Position numbers and translations under genes: made by a program | From: Halomonas litopenaei | GTDB taxonomy: Bacteria > Pseudomonadota > Gammaproteobacteria > Pseudomonadales > Halomonadaceae | DNA: 64,000 nucleotides | Assembly: GCF_017303055.1 (NCBI RefSeq) | Contig: NZ_JAEKJT010000003.1 | Coordinates: 248,001 to 312,000 of the forward strand | Reading direction: 5' to 3' | Shown here: one piece after another, positions 18,676-29,330 of the stretch | Position numbering within the stretch: the stretch's first letter is position 1 | How the letters are laid out: each line of letters opens with the position of its first letter | The notes under the pieces: generated by a model | The model's database searches: none | The model's input: only the letters and a program-made list of their open reading frames with translations | What the model was told of the DNA's origin: nothing

Positions 18676-18963
18676 ATGAGCACCGCAGATTCCTTGTCTC
18701 GAGCAGACGCCTCAGAACCGCCTCCTCGACGATGCCCTGACCTCGACGTCAGGGACCTGGAACAGCGCACACGACTGATGCGCATCGTCACACGGCTGAT
18801 TGCCGTATCCGATCTCGGAAGCCGTGAGATCGCCCGCCGCGCAGGCCTACCCATGCAAAAGATCAGTGATCTATTGTCTGGAAGGCTGGAGCACTTCACC
18901 TGCGATGAATTGCAGGCCATCCGCCGAATCATCGACGATGGCCACCTATCACTGAATCACTGA
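18676..18963 (+). CDS. Small Xre-like (HTH_37-type) DNA-binding protein, orphan antitoxin-like
   Basis: 95 aa from the ATG at 18676, which has GGAG upstream; an in-frame start at 18637 is possible. Residues about 30-90 form one helix-turn-helix (LMRIVTRLIAVSDLGSREIA, RRAGLPMQKISDLLSGRLEHF, TCDELQAIRRIIDDG), resembling Xre-type antitoxins of HigA/HTH_37 type. Such genes normally follow a RelE/HigB-like toxin; none is visible upstream or downstream. It may be a stand-alone regulator or the remains of a toxin-antitoxin pair. Confidence 0.75.
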   Translation: MSTADSLSRADASEPPPRRCPDLDVRDLEQRTRLMRIVTRLIAVSDLGSREIARRAGLPMQKISDLLSGRLEHFTCDELQAIRRIIDDGHLSLNH

Positions 18964-19288
18964 ACTGAACCTCGGAACAGAACCTCTGAGCCGAATCACT
19001 GAATAGCTCACGCTGACGACGTCGCCCGCAGGCGATGACGTCAGCTTCCGTGTATCCCGATCGCGCCTGGCTCAGTGTTGCCAAGCAGGAGGCGCTGTGC
19101 CCTTGGCTGCGTCAGTCGTCGCGGGCACCGCCCGGGGGCTACACTGACGTGGCCGCTAGGCCGTTCTGGCGATGCCATGGAACCTTCGCTGACTGCCGAA
19201 CTCTCACTTTCCACGTATCTCTGCATCACGCGTCTTCACCCTTTGTGCTTCTTTCCCCCTTCTTTACCCCTATGTAGAGGAAATCCCC
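18964..19288. other. Intergenic region with an imperfect hairpin
   Basis: 325 bp without a supported gene. An imperfect inverted repeat at 19012-19045 (GCTGACGACGTCGCC / GGCGATGACGTCAGC) could terminate the Xre-like transcript. GAATCACTGAA occurs twice near 18952 and 18992. Nothing else is recognised. Confidence 0.5.
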
Positions 19289-19957
19289 ATGCGCCGTTCC
19301 CTTCTGGCAGCCTGCCTTCTGTGCATGTCCCCCATGGTGCTGGCCGACGGCCAGGCCACCCTGGTAGACGGCAGTGGCGATCCCGATAGCGCAGTGACGG
19401 CACGTTGGATAGGAGACCAGCTTCGCCTGGACTTCCCTCGTCACGCCGCCAAGGGCTACTTGCTACTTCGCGATGGCAAGGGGTATGCGGTGACCAACTT
19501 CGGCGGACAGCCGGTGGTTCTGGGTATCCGTGACCTGCAGTCGATTGCCGGGCAGCTCGGCGGACAGGACATGTCCCAACTGGGCAGCTATCAGGCTCAG
19601 CAGGTGCTGGCCCTAGAGCCCACTGGCTCAACGGAGAGCGTTGCGGGTATCGAAGGAGACGTATACCGCCTCGACTGGATCAATCGTGACGGCGATCGTC
19701 GCCAGGACTCACTGGTACTCAGCCAGCGCGGCGAGGTCCGAGAATTACTGCAGGTGGTCGACCGCTATCAGCGCATCATGACGGGACAACCGGATCCAGT
19801 GGCCGCCCAACTGGAACAGCGTGGACTTGGAATCCTGCGTTTCGGTGACAAGTTCCAGGTCTCCCAACTGACCTCCACTCCCCCTGATGCCGCCGCTTTA
19901 GCCCTTCCCGCGCAAGGTGGCAACGTCTCCGACCTGCTCCGCTCAGTGATCCAGTAA
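19289..19957 (+). CDS. Secreted protein of unknown function
   Basis: 222 aa. MRRSLLAACLLCMSPMVLADG is a clear Sec signal peptide with cleavage after the Ala at about 19. The mature part alternates short beta-like segments (LRLDFPRH, YLLLRDGKGYAVTNFGGQPV) and a helical C-terminal half. A GAGG ribosome site lies upstream. It resembles periplasmic beta proteins that wrap ligands but I do not recognise the family. It stands alone between the Xre-like gene and a diguanylate cyclase gene. Confidence 0.7.
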   Translation: MRRSLLAACLLCMSPMVLADGQATLVDGSGDPDSAVTARWIGDQLRLDFPRHAAKGYLLLRDGKGYAVTNFGGQPVVLGIRDLQSIAGQLGGQDMSQLGSYQAQQVLALEPTGSTESVAGIEGDVYRLDWINRDGDRRQDSLVLSQRGEVRELLQVVDRYQRIMTGQPDPVAAQLEQRGLGILRFGDKFQVSQLTSTPPDAAALALPAQGGNVSDLLRSVIQ

Positions 19958-19977
19958 AGACGTCGACTCATACGGCT

Positions 19978-20003
19978 GCGCCGTCATCCTGGCATGACGG
20001 CGC
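19978..20003 (+). terminator. Hairpin downstream of the secreted-protein gene
   Basis: 10-bp perfect stem GCGCCGTCAT / ATGACGGCGC with a 6-base loop, 21 bp after the stop. No T-tract. Confidence 0.5.
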
Positions 20004-20292
20004 GGGCGCGTAGCACCCGCTATTTCGCGTCACCCTCCAATCTCTCCCCCTGCCTCTCGGCGCCACGCCCTTCCCCCCTTGTACACTGGTGCTGACGACC
20101 TTCTCGCCAGCCAACATGTACTCATTTGCGCACTGCGTGGAATCCTCATGTGTCAATGGCGTGCACAATCGCCAAAATGCGGTGCAAGCCCGGCCGTAAC
20201 GCGATATATGTTGAAGACACACTTCTTCTTAATGTCGGCGCCGGGGATTTTTGTCAATCCGCGAGCGGCGCATCAATCCGGTGAGAGTCGCC

Positions 20293-21447
20293 ATGAGGCC
20301 GATCGACAAATCCCTGCTCGAGCAGATGCATATCAGCGAGGTAGAGATTCAGCGCCGCAAGGAGTTCCTGAATCTTGATGAGGCAGGTCTGGCAGATCTG
20401 GCTGCGCTAAAGCCCATCATTAATGAACATATCGAAATCATTGTCGAAGAGTTCTACGAACGTCAGACCGAAATCGATGAAATCAGCCTGCTGATCGGCG
20501 ACTCGGAAACCCTTCAGCGGCTGCGTTCCGCTCAACGCCAGTACGTGCTTGATCTGTTCACCGGTTACTACGATGCGGAGTACGTCAACAGCCGGCTGCG
20601 TATCGGACTGGTACACAAGCGTATCGGGGTGGAACCCAAGCTGTTCCTGGCCGCCATGAGAACCCTCAAGGAAATCCTGTTTCGGGTGATCGACGAGAAC
20701 CTGACAGACCAACACAGTCTTACCTCGGCCAAGGATAACCTCGACAAGTTGATGTACTTCGATATCACGCTGGTCTTCGATACCTATATCGACACCCTGC
20801 TCAATGAAGTGCACAGCGCCAAGCGGCGAATGGAAATCTATGCCCGCAATCTCGAGGAAAAGACGAAGGAGCTTGCCACCTACGCCGAGAAGGACGCGCT
20901 TACGGGACTGTTCAATCAACGCGGCATGAGCGAGGCCTTGAGTCGCGAAATCCGCATGGCAGAAAGGCGTCACTCGCTGGTCAGCCTGATCTACTGCGAC
21001 ATCGATGACTTCAAGCAGATCAACGATACCTATGGCCATCACAAGGGTGACGAGATACTGATCACCTTTGGCCAGATCATGCGTGAGACCGTGAGGTCCA
21101 GCGACATCTGCTGTCGCCTTGGCGGCGACGAGTTCTGCTGCATCCTGCCTGACTGCGACGTCAAGAGTGCGGGTACCATTGGCAGCAAGATCGAACTGGC
21201 CTTTCAGGACAAGTACCCGGACTTCTCCATTAGCTTGGGGGTGGCCGAGACGGGCGACCGCGAGTATCTGCGCGAGGAGGAATTGCTGCGTGCGGCAGAT
21301 GCCATGATGTATCGCAACAAGGAAGCCAGAAAGCGAGGCCGCAGCAATAAGGCCGCCAAGCCCTCCCCCACTGACGACGCGCAAGAAACGGACAAGCAGG
21401 CTGCTGCACCTCATCAGCCCACCACGGCCCACAACGATGAACGCTAG
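20293..21447 (+). CDS. Globin-coupled sensor diguanylate cyclase
   Basis: Makes cyclic di-GMP from two GTP under control of a haem globin sensor; DosC/YddV-like. 384 aa from the ATG at 20293; a TTG at 20251 in frame is the alternative. Residues about 1-155 match the globin-coupled sensor fold, including GLVHKRIGVEPKLFL with the probable proximal haem His. A short coiled linker (NLEEKTKELATYAEKDALTG) leads to the GGDEF domain: CDIDDFKQINDTYGHHKGDE, then RLGGDEF with an intact active site and an intact RSSD inhibitory site five residues before it. So the enzyme should be active and product-inhibited. C-terminal 45 residues are disordered. Confidence 0.95.
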   Translation: MRPIDKSLLEQMHISEVEIQRRKEFLNLDEAGLADLAALKPIINEHIEIIVEEFYERQTEIDEISLLIGDSETLQRLRSAQRQYVLDLFTGYYDAEYVNSRLRIGLVHKRIGVEPKLFLAAMRTLKEILFRVIDENLTDQHSLTSAKDNLDKLMYFDITLVFDTYIDTLLNEVHSAKRRMEIYARNLEEKTKELATYAEKDALTGLFNQRGMSEALSREIRMAERRHSLVSLIYCDIDDFKQINDTYGHHKGDEILITFGQIMRETVRSSDICCRLGGDEFCCILPDCDVKSAGTIGSKIELAFQDKYPDFSISLGVAETGDREYLREEELLRAADAMMYRNKEARKRGRSNKAAKPSPTDDAQETDKQAAAPHQPTTAHNDER

Positions 21448-21800
21448 GCACCGAGCAGCTGATCGATCATCTGGCCTGACGCCCTAGTCAAGCGCTGAAC
21501 ACATCAGCCGAGCACAACGCGATGCCAGGCAACCGAAGCACAGCGTTCGGAGCCTATGCGGTATCGCTGTTGAAATCGAGAGCGCGCAACGCAGTGAATC
21601 GTCGGCGCAGATATTGATGCAGTGTTTTCCTGGCACCGGGAACCCCACGAAGATATCTGCGCAACCATAGATAAGGCCGTCGCTCAGACCGTCAACAAGA
21701 CCGTCCAGCAAGACAGCCGTTGCCATGCTTAAAGAAACAGGATTAACTTATTAAGCTAAGCAAATGACACTATTCGCCCGGCTCTCGAGGACATGTCGCC
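21448..21800. other. Intergenic region, nothing recognised
   Basis: 353 bp between the diguanylate cyclase gene and the interrupted gene. No convincing gene, RNA or terminator; short GTC/AGACCGTC-like repetitions near 21670-21710 only. Confidence 0.5.
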
Positions 21801-22472
21801 ATGCCATACAGCGAAGCCAAGGAACACGCGCCCTGCCGTCTGCATCGCCTGTTCACCTCGCCCTATACTGCATTCGACAATCAGGCCAACGAGCGCCAGC
21901 TACACTTGTTACTGGCATTGCAGACGCTGCTGTTCGGCCCTCTTGAGCAGGGCAGACTGACCTTGAGACTGCTCGATGGCTGGCAGAATGGCGACTGCTA
22001 GCCTCATACGCTGGTCTATCAGGATATCGATATCCGTCGACCCGAGGACTTGGCCACGGCCTCCCCCGCGATGCCATGGCGCCCGCTGCTTTCCACCACC
22101 CTGGAAGAGTCTCTTTCCCAGGCCCTGGAAGACGATGTTGCCCTTCCCGATGATATTCGCCACACCCCCGCCAGATGGCCTGCTTTTGCGGGTGGGCTCT
22201 CGCTCTATACGCGCTACAAGGTGTGCCATCGTCTGATCTATGGAGAAGACGACAGCTATCGTTCGATACGCTGCGAGACACCTGCCGGCTTGCGGGAAAT
22301 CCACGAGTTCCACCTGCAGGAGGGTGATTTTGCCATCAGCCTGCCACACGCCGATGCCAAGGACGGCAGCGACGATACCGTGGGCCTGGTTGCACATGGT
22401 TCCCAGCGCCAGCTGCTTGCACGATGGCTGATCGAGCTGGCCGAAAAGCCGCTGCTCTCCCTGCTGAGCTGA
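21801..22472 (+). pseudogene. Unknown protein gene interrupted by an in-frame amber codon
   Basis: One reading frame runs from the ATG at 21801 (GAGG upstream) to the TGA at 22470, 223 codons, broken only by TAG at 21999-22001. The first part (MPYSEAKEHAPCRLHRLFTS...) and the second (PHTLVYQDIDIRRPEDLATA..., ending EKPLLSLLS) are in the same frame and join without loss. The 3' part has the character of a folded cytosolic protein (YTRYKVCHRLIYG, REIHEFHLQEGDFAISLP). I do not recognise the family. Possibilities: nonsense mutation, sequencing error, or two separately translated pieces with a TTG restart at 22050. Confidence 0.7.
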
Positions 22473-22593
22473 CGGCACAGGGGTACGGGGACACTGAGGT
22501 CACCAGCCAAGCGACACCAGGCACCCGCGACGCAGCGACTCGTCCGCGCAGGCTGGCATGCTGTGTTTCCTCGAGCTCGCTTGCCTGGCGAAC

Positions 22594-23280
22594 CTAAGAG
22601 TTGGACTCACGGGGCACTCGCCCCATCAGGTAGAACTCTGGATTCGGTGGCGTGCCGGTCAAGGTGACCAATCGATTGGACAGGCCAAAGAAGGCACAGA
22701 TGGCGCCAATGTCCCAAATGTCGTCTTGGGTAAAGCCCACTGCCTCCAGCCGCGTCATCCACTCTTCGGTCAACTCTCCTACGTCGATGCCGCAGTGAAT
22801 GGCGGCGTCCAGCATCACACGATGCCGCTCGCTCAGATCCGCGCTATGGTGATTGATCGCCACGCGATCTGCCAACAATGGATCCTTGCTGTAGAGCCTT
22901 ACCAAGGCGCCATGGGCCACCACACAGTACAGGCAGCGGTTACGCGCGCTGGTGGCGACCACGATCATCTCCTTTTCGGCCTTGGTCAGGGTATCTGACT
23001 CCCGCTCCATCAGGGCATCGTGATAGGCAAAGAAGGCACGAAACTCAGCGGGCCGATGGGCCAACATCAAGAACACATTGGGGATAAAACCCGCCTTGTC
23101 TTGAACGGCAAGAATGCTGTCACGAATATCGTCGGGCAGCTCGTCAAGAGATGCTGGAATGGGAAAGCGACTCAGGGACGGATCACCGGACGACGGTACC
23201 GGCGATGACAAGGAAGAAGATGAGGCAGAAGATAACGAAGACGAGAGAGGAGGAGAAACGGATGACGAGCGAGACGACAT
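22594..23280 (-). CDS. Peroxidase-related protein (AhpD/carboxymuconolactone decarboxylase-like)
   Basis: 228 aa. Residues about 40-228 match the AhpD-like uncharacterised peroxidase-related family: AEKEMIVVATSARNRCLYCVV with Cys116, Cys119 and His123 forming the CxxC...H redox site and Glu103 the likely proton relay. The first 33 residues are a Ser-rich, low-complexity stretch absent from most relatives; GGAG just before the ATG supports this start. An 18-bp palindrome 44 bp upstream is a probable operator. mmsA lies upstream on the same strand. Confidence 0.88.
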   Translation of the reverse strand: MSSRSSSVSPPLSSSLSSASSSSLSSPVPSSGDPSLSRFPIPASLDELPDDIRDSILAVQDKAGFIPNVFLMLAHRPAEFRAFFAYHDALMERESDTLTKAEKEMIVVATSARNRCLYCVVAHGALVRLYSKDPLLADRVAINHHSADLSERHRVMLDAAIHCGIDVGELTEEWMTRLEAVGFTQDDIWDIGAICAFFGLSNRLVTLTGTPPNPEFYLMGRVPRESNS

Positions 23281-23323
23281 GGGCGGACTCCAGCATTGAG
23301 TGAGGTGGCTCTCAAAAAACTGA

Positions 23324-23341
23324 CTTTACGTTAACGTAAAG
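23324..23341 (-). promoter_or_regulatory. Perfect 18-bp palindromic operator (MerR/LiuR-like)
   Basis: CTTTACGTTAACGTAAAG is a perfect dyad 44 bp before the peroxidase-related ATG. Sequences of the form TTTACGT-N2-ACGTAAA are described for MerR-family LiuR regulators of branched-chain amino acid degradation; this match is from memory. On the minus strand it sits beside a TTGCTT element with a spacer near 19 bp, the long spacing typical of MerR-type promoters. No MerR gene is in the window. Confidence 0.75.
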
Positions 23342-23393
23342 CAAGCGCTCTCACTCTTGTCCTTTGATCGAACACGCTCCACCTGTCTACACA

Positions 23394-23423
23394 CGACAAT
23401 GCCCCGTGGCCGGGGCATTGTCG
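23394..23423 (-). terminator. Hairpin terminator downstream of mmsA
   Basis: 13-bp stem CGACAATGCCCCG / CGGGGCATTGTCG with a 4-base loop, 32 bp past the mmsA stop. No T-tract on the minus strand. Confidence 0.6.
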
Positions 23424-23454
23424 GGGGTTCTGGCTTCCTTCAGTTCGGTTCAGC

Positions 23455-24954
23455 TCAGCTCAGCGAGATCGTGCTGTTAATGCCAGAGGAGACATTTTCA
23501 GGCTCAAACCAGCGCGCAGTCACCGTCTTGGTCTGGGTCCAGAAACTGATCGCCTGCTTGCCGTTGGGGCCCAGGTCGCCCAGCTTGGATGCCCGTGAGC
23601 CGGTGAAGCTGAAATAGGCGACCGGTACCGGGATCGGCACATTGATGCCTACCTGCCCCACATCGATATCCGTCTCGAAGCGCCGCGCCACCCATCCCGA
23701 GTTGGTAAAGATCGAGGTGCCGTTACCGTTAGGATTGGCATTGATGAAGGCGATTGCCTCATCCAGCGTGTCCACTTCCACCACGCACAGCACTGGGCCG
23801 AAAATCTCTTCCCGGTAGATGTCCATCTCGGCGGTAACACCCGCAAACAGTGTAGGCCCCACAAAGTTGCCCTGGGGATAACCTTCCACCTGACAGCCAC
23901 GCCCATCGACCAGCAGCCTGGCGCCCTCCTGCTCACCCTGGGCGATCAGGCGTTCAACCCGGTCCTTGGCCGCCGGAGACACCAGTGGGCCGAGATCCGC
24001 CTGACGGTCGGTGCCTGGCCCCACTCGCATGTTGCGTGCACCTTCCACGATATCGTCCAGCCATTCCCGCGCCTGGCCGACCAGCACCACGACGGAATTC
24101 GCCATGCAGCGCTGCCCAGCAGCGCCAAAGGCGGAACCCAGCAGATTGTTGATAGCCTGGCTGCGATTGGCATCGGGCATGACCACACAGTGATTCTTGG
24201 CTCCCATCATGGCCTGGGCACGCTTGCCGGACTCGCTGGCCCGGCGGTAGAGCTGGGTACCGACATGGGTCGAGCCGATAAAGGACATGGCCTTGATATC
24301 CGGGTGCTCGCACAGACGGTTGGCCACATCTGGGCCACCGTGCACGACATTCAGCACGCCAGGCGGGACACCGGCTTCAAGGGCCAGTTCGACCAGCCGC
24401 ATGGTCGAGCTGGGATCCTGCTCGGAGGGCTTGAGGACGAAGGTATTGCCCGTGGCGATCGCCAGCGGAAACATGAAGCATGGCAACATGATGGGGAAGT
24501 TGAAAGCGGTGATCCCGGCGCCCACACCAAGGGGCTGGTTGAGGGTATAGACATCCACCTCACTGGCCGCGTTTTCCGCCACCTCGCCGAGCTGCAACGA
24601 GGTAATCGAGCAGGCATGCTCCACCACCTCGAGCCCACGCCCCACCTCTCCTTCTGCATCGGGCAACGTCTTGCCATGCTCCTCGCTGATCAAGGCCGCA
24701 AGCTCAGGGGTGTGTTCGCGGATCAGCGCCTGCAGCTTCAGCATGATCCTCATGCGCTTGCCGAGCGGCACCTTGCGCCAGCTGGAGAAGGCCTGGTGGG
24801 CGTTGGCGACCGCCTTGTCGACCTCTTCGAGGGTACAGAAGGGGACCCTGGCTACCACCTCCTGGGTGGCCGGGTTGGTCACGTCGCGCCATTCACTGCA
24901 CTGCGAGGGGACGGCCTGGCCATCGATGATCATCGGAATATCGCGGACTGTCAT
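23455..24954 (-). CDS. mmsA: CoA-acylating methylmalonate-semialdehyde dehydrogenase
   Basis: Converts methylmalonate or malonate semialdehyde to propionyl- or acetyl-CoA with NAD+, in valine, beta-alanine or myo-inositol breakdown. 499 aa, standard. Diagnostic features are FNFP at 151-154, the AAGQRC motif with catalytic Cys283, and MGAKNH at 250-255, where the general-base Glu of hydrolytic aldehyde dehydrogenases is replaced by Asn, as in CoA-acylating members. Divergent from a LysR gene (231 bp). No mmsB or other valine genes are next to it. Confidence 0.96.
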   Translation of the reverse strand: MTVRDIPMIIDGQAVPSQCSEWRDVTNPATQEVVARVPFCTLEEVDKAVANAHQAFSSWRKVPLGKRMRIMLKLQALIREHTPELAALISEEHGKTLPDAEGEVGRGLEVVEHACSITSLQLGEVAENAASEVDVYTLNQPLGVGAGITAFNFPIMLPCFMFPLAIATGNTFVLKPSEQDPSSTMRLVELALEAGVPPGVLNVVHGGPDVANRLCEHPDIKAMSFIGSTHVGTQLYRRASESGKRAQAMMGAKNHCVVMPDANRSQAINNLLGSAFGAAGQRCMANSVVVLVGQAREWLDDIVEGARNMRVGPGTDRQADLGPLVSPAAKDRVERLIAQGEQEGARLLVDGRGCQVEGYPQGNFVGPTLFAGVTAEMDIYREEIFGPVLCVVEVDTLDEAIAFINANPNGNGTSIFTNSGWVARRFETDIDVGQVGINVPIPVPVAYFSFTGSRASKLGDLGPNGKQAISFWTQTKTVTARWFEPENVSSGINSTISLS

Positions 24955-25185
24955 GGCGTGCTCCTACTCTTGTCGTTGTCGTATCGCGTTGTTGCCGTAT
25001 CGTGTCGCTGTCAACACCAGCGGCTCGCGTGGTGCAGGGCGATCCACCAACGCCCAGCGTGAGGCTACACACGCAAGCAAAGAGGGTCAGTCTAGCCACA
25101 GGTCGGATAGCCAAACAATGTTCAGCGGGGCACATTGCTTGTGCAATTTTGCAAAAGCGATGTCGGCGGACAACCGGAGGCAAAC

Positions 25186-26151
25186 GTGCTCGACTGGCAG
25201 GATCTGCAGGTCTTTCTTGAAGTGGCCAGACACCCTCGCCTGGCCGATGCCGCGCGGCGCCTGGGGGTCGATCATTCCACCCTATCTCGTCGAACGCGCC
25301 GGTTTGAACAGCGCCTCAACACTCAGCTGTTTGAACGCAGTACTCATGGCTACCGTCTTACACCAGCCGGCGAGCGATTGAAGGTGCACGCAGAGCTCAT
25401 GGCACGCCATGCAGACGACGCCACTGACGGTCTGGTCGACCACAACCTGAGGCTGGAAGGACAGATTCGACTGGGTGTCACCGAGGGCTTTGGCACCTGG
25501 GTGATAGCGCCCCTGCTCAGCGCTTTCTGTCGCCGACATCCAGGCCTCACTCTAGACCTGCTGGCACTCCCTAGAGTCGTCAACTTGAGCCGTCATGAGG
25601 CCGACCTGGCGATCACCATCGAACGGCCGGCCAATCAGGGCCTGGTCACATCCCGGCTGTGCGATTACCGCTTGAAGCTTTACGCCGCGGATCGCTACCT
25701 GCGACAGCACGGTGCACCGCTGCACCGCACGGAACTCAGCCAGCACCCGCTGATCGGCTACGTGGATGACTTGCTGTTCAGTGAGCAGCTCAATTATCTG
25801 GACCCTCTGCTGGCACACCGTCGCGAGGACACCAAGGCCCACTTTTCACTACGCAGCACCAGCGTCACGACGCAGATGATGGCAACCGAAAGCGGTGCCG
25901 GTCTTGGCGTGCTGCCATGCTTCATGGCTGCCGGGCGCGCCGAGCTGAGGACAGTGCTTGACCACGACGTATCGATCGACAGGCAGTTCTGGGTCACCGC
26001 GCGGCAGGAACAGCGGCAGCTGACGCGCATCCGTTTGCTGTGGGACTACCTGCGGGAGGCTCTGGCGCTCAACCAGGACTTCCTGATGGGAAGGCAGGCG
26101 CAGCTGGTCATGCCGGACGACGACCCCGGCAGCGACCAGGCCTCGCCCTGA
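25186..26151 (+). CDS. LysR-family regulator divergent from mmsA
   Basis: 321 aa from the GTG at 25186, which has CCGGAGG five bases upstream; an upstream TTG at 25135 would add an unlikely Cys/Lys-rich leader. The N-terminus is a clear LTTR domain (LDWQDLQVFLEVARHPRLAD, then LGVDHSTLSRRTRRFEQRLN), with the longer DHSTLSRR type helix seen in GcvA-like relatives. The C-terminal half is the effector domain. Divergence from mmsA suggests it controls that gene. Confidence 0.93.
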   Translation: MLDWQDLQVFLEVARHPRLADAARRLGVDHSTLSRRTRRFEQRLNTQLFERSTHGYRLTPAGERLKVHAELMARHADDATDGLVDHNLRLEGQIRLGVTEGFGTWVIAPLLSAFCRRHPGLTLDLLALPRVVNLSRHEADLAITIERPANQGLVTSRLCDYRLKLYAADRYLRQHGAPLHRTELSQHPLIGYVDDLLFSEQLNYLDPLLAHRREDTKAHFSLRSTSVTTQMMATESGAGLGVLPCFMAAGRAELRTVLDHDVSIDRQFWVTARQEQRQLTRIRLLWDYLREALALNQDFLMGRQAQLVMPDDDPGSDQASP

Positions 26152-26231
26152 TGCCCCCTGCCGAGCCCCCTCGCTAAGCACTCCTGGCCGAGCCCCCCTC
26201 GCCGGGCGCCCCTCGCCGGGCACCCCAAAAC

Positions 26232-26261
26232 ACAACACCCCGCCGGATGGCGGGGTGTTGT
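26232..26261 (-). terminator. Rho-independent terminator of the LuxR-type regulator
   Basis: 13-bp stem ACAACACCCCGCC / GGCGGGGTGTTGT with loop GGAT, followed on the minus strand by GTTTTGG. It lies 32 bp past the regulator stop. Confidence 0.8.
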
Positions 26262-26293
26262 TGTGGTGCTCTGCAGCGCTGGGCCAGGTCCGT

Positions 26294-26956
26294 TCAGGAC
26301 TCGACCTTGGGCGGCTCGACCTCAAGCTTCTGCGCGGCGATCACCGCCTGGGTGCGTGAATGCACCCCAAGCTTGCGCAGAATCGCCGTGACGTGGGCTT
26401 TGATGGTGGCCTCAGACACATTCAACTCGTAGGCAATCTGCTTGTTGAGAAGCCCTTCTGTCAGCATGTTCAGCACGCGAAACTGCTGGGGGGTCAGCGA
26501 GGCGATCGCCTCAGCGAAACGGGCTTCTTCTTCATCGGCTTCACCGAGGGCGTCCGCCATGTCTTCCGGTAGCCACACCTCACCATCGAGAATCTCCCCC
26601 ACGGCTTCAGCAATCAACGCCAGCGAAGAAGACTTGGGAATGAAGCCGGACGCACCGTAGTCGATGGCTCGACGAACCACGTGCAGCTCATCACTGCCGG
26701 ACACTACCGCCACCGGCACGTCCGGGGTCTGTCCACGCAACTGGATCAGCCCAGAGAAGCCGTGAGCGCCAGGCATGTGCAGGTCGAGCAGAATCAGATC
26801 GGCATCAGGATGCCGGATCACCACGTCGGAAGTGGCTTCCATGGTATCCGCTTCAATGATCTCGGCCTGAGGTGCCAATTGGCGCAGCGCCTGCGTCAAG
26901 GCAGCACGGAACAGCGGATGATCATCGGCAACGATGAATTTCTGGGCAAAGGCCAT
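26294..26956 (-). CDS. LuxR/NarL-type response regulator downstream of acs
   Basis: 220 aa with a CheY-like receiver (residues 1-125; acidic pair DDH at 11-13, phospho-acceptor Asp58 in LILLDLHMPG, Lys in IPKSSS) and a GerE/LuxR helix-turn-helix (LTPQQFRVLNMLTEGLLNKQ, YELNVSEATIKAHVTAILRK). It follows acs on the same strand across a terminator. ErdR/AgmR-type regulators of acs and ethanol or acetate metabolism in pseudomonads have this architecture, so control of acs is likely. No histidine kinase is adjacent. C-terminal tail is short and acidic. Confidence 0.93.
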   Translation of the reverse strand: MAFAQKFIVADDHPLFRAALTQALRQLAPQAEIIEADTMEATSDVVIRHPDADLILLDLHMPGAHGFSGLIQLRGQTPDVPVAVVSGSDELHVVRRAIDYGASGFIPKSSSLALIAEAVGEILDGEVWLPEDMADALGEADEEEARFAEAIASLTPQQFRVLNMLTEGLLNKQIAYELNVSEATIKAHVTAILRKLGVHSRTQAVIAAQKLEVEPPKVES

Positions 26957-27139
26957 GGATTCTCCTCCGGATTCCGCTGCGGCGTGTCAGGCCCTGACGC
27001 CACAACGCAAGACGCTTGTTTGACCAGCATGTTACCCCATGGCCACCGGCTTTCCCAAGCACCCTTGCACTCCCGTCATCAACGTCAGCCACAAGATGCC
27101 CATCAAGTCCGCACCATTCGGTGCACTCCAGACGAAAAG

Positions 27140-27171
27140 ACGCCGGTGGCGGGCATCGCCGCCACCGGCGT
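27140..27171 (-). terminator. Rho-independent terminator of acs
   Basis: 13-bp stem ACGCCGGTGGCGG / CCGCCACCGGCGT with a 6-base loop; on the minus strand TCTTTTCG follows. It lies 44 bp past the acs stop. Confidence 0.8.
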
Positions 27172-27214
27172 TTCGGCATGATTCATGCCATGTCGAGCGT
27201 CTGCCAACCCGCTG

Positions 27215-29164
<1,950 letters not shown>

Positions 29165-29330
29165 GGTGCTCTGTCCTTGGATACCCATTGAAGTGGAGAG
29201 CCAGCCGCCAACAGAGGCGTGTCCGGCGCGAATAACCTGCTAGCCAGCATAACGTTGCCAGCCCAGGCTTTCCCCTTAGACATTGGTATGACTATTTTTG
29301 TTATTACAAACAAAGAGTTATGCCATGTTT

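Noticed and set aside
20407..21432. 341-codon minus-strand frame opposite the diguanylate cyclase
   Set aside because: The plus-strand gene has intact GGDEF and globin motifs; no support for the antisense frame.
21999..22001. TAG as a recoded sense codon in the unknown gene
   Set aside because: Pyrrolysine is not expected here and selenocysteine uses TGA; a mutation or error is simpler.
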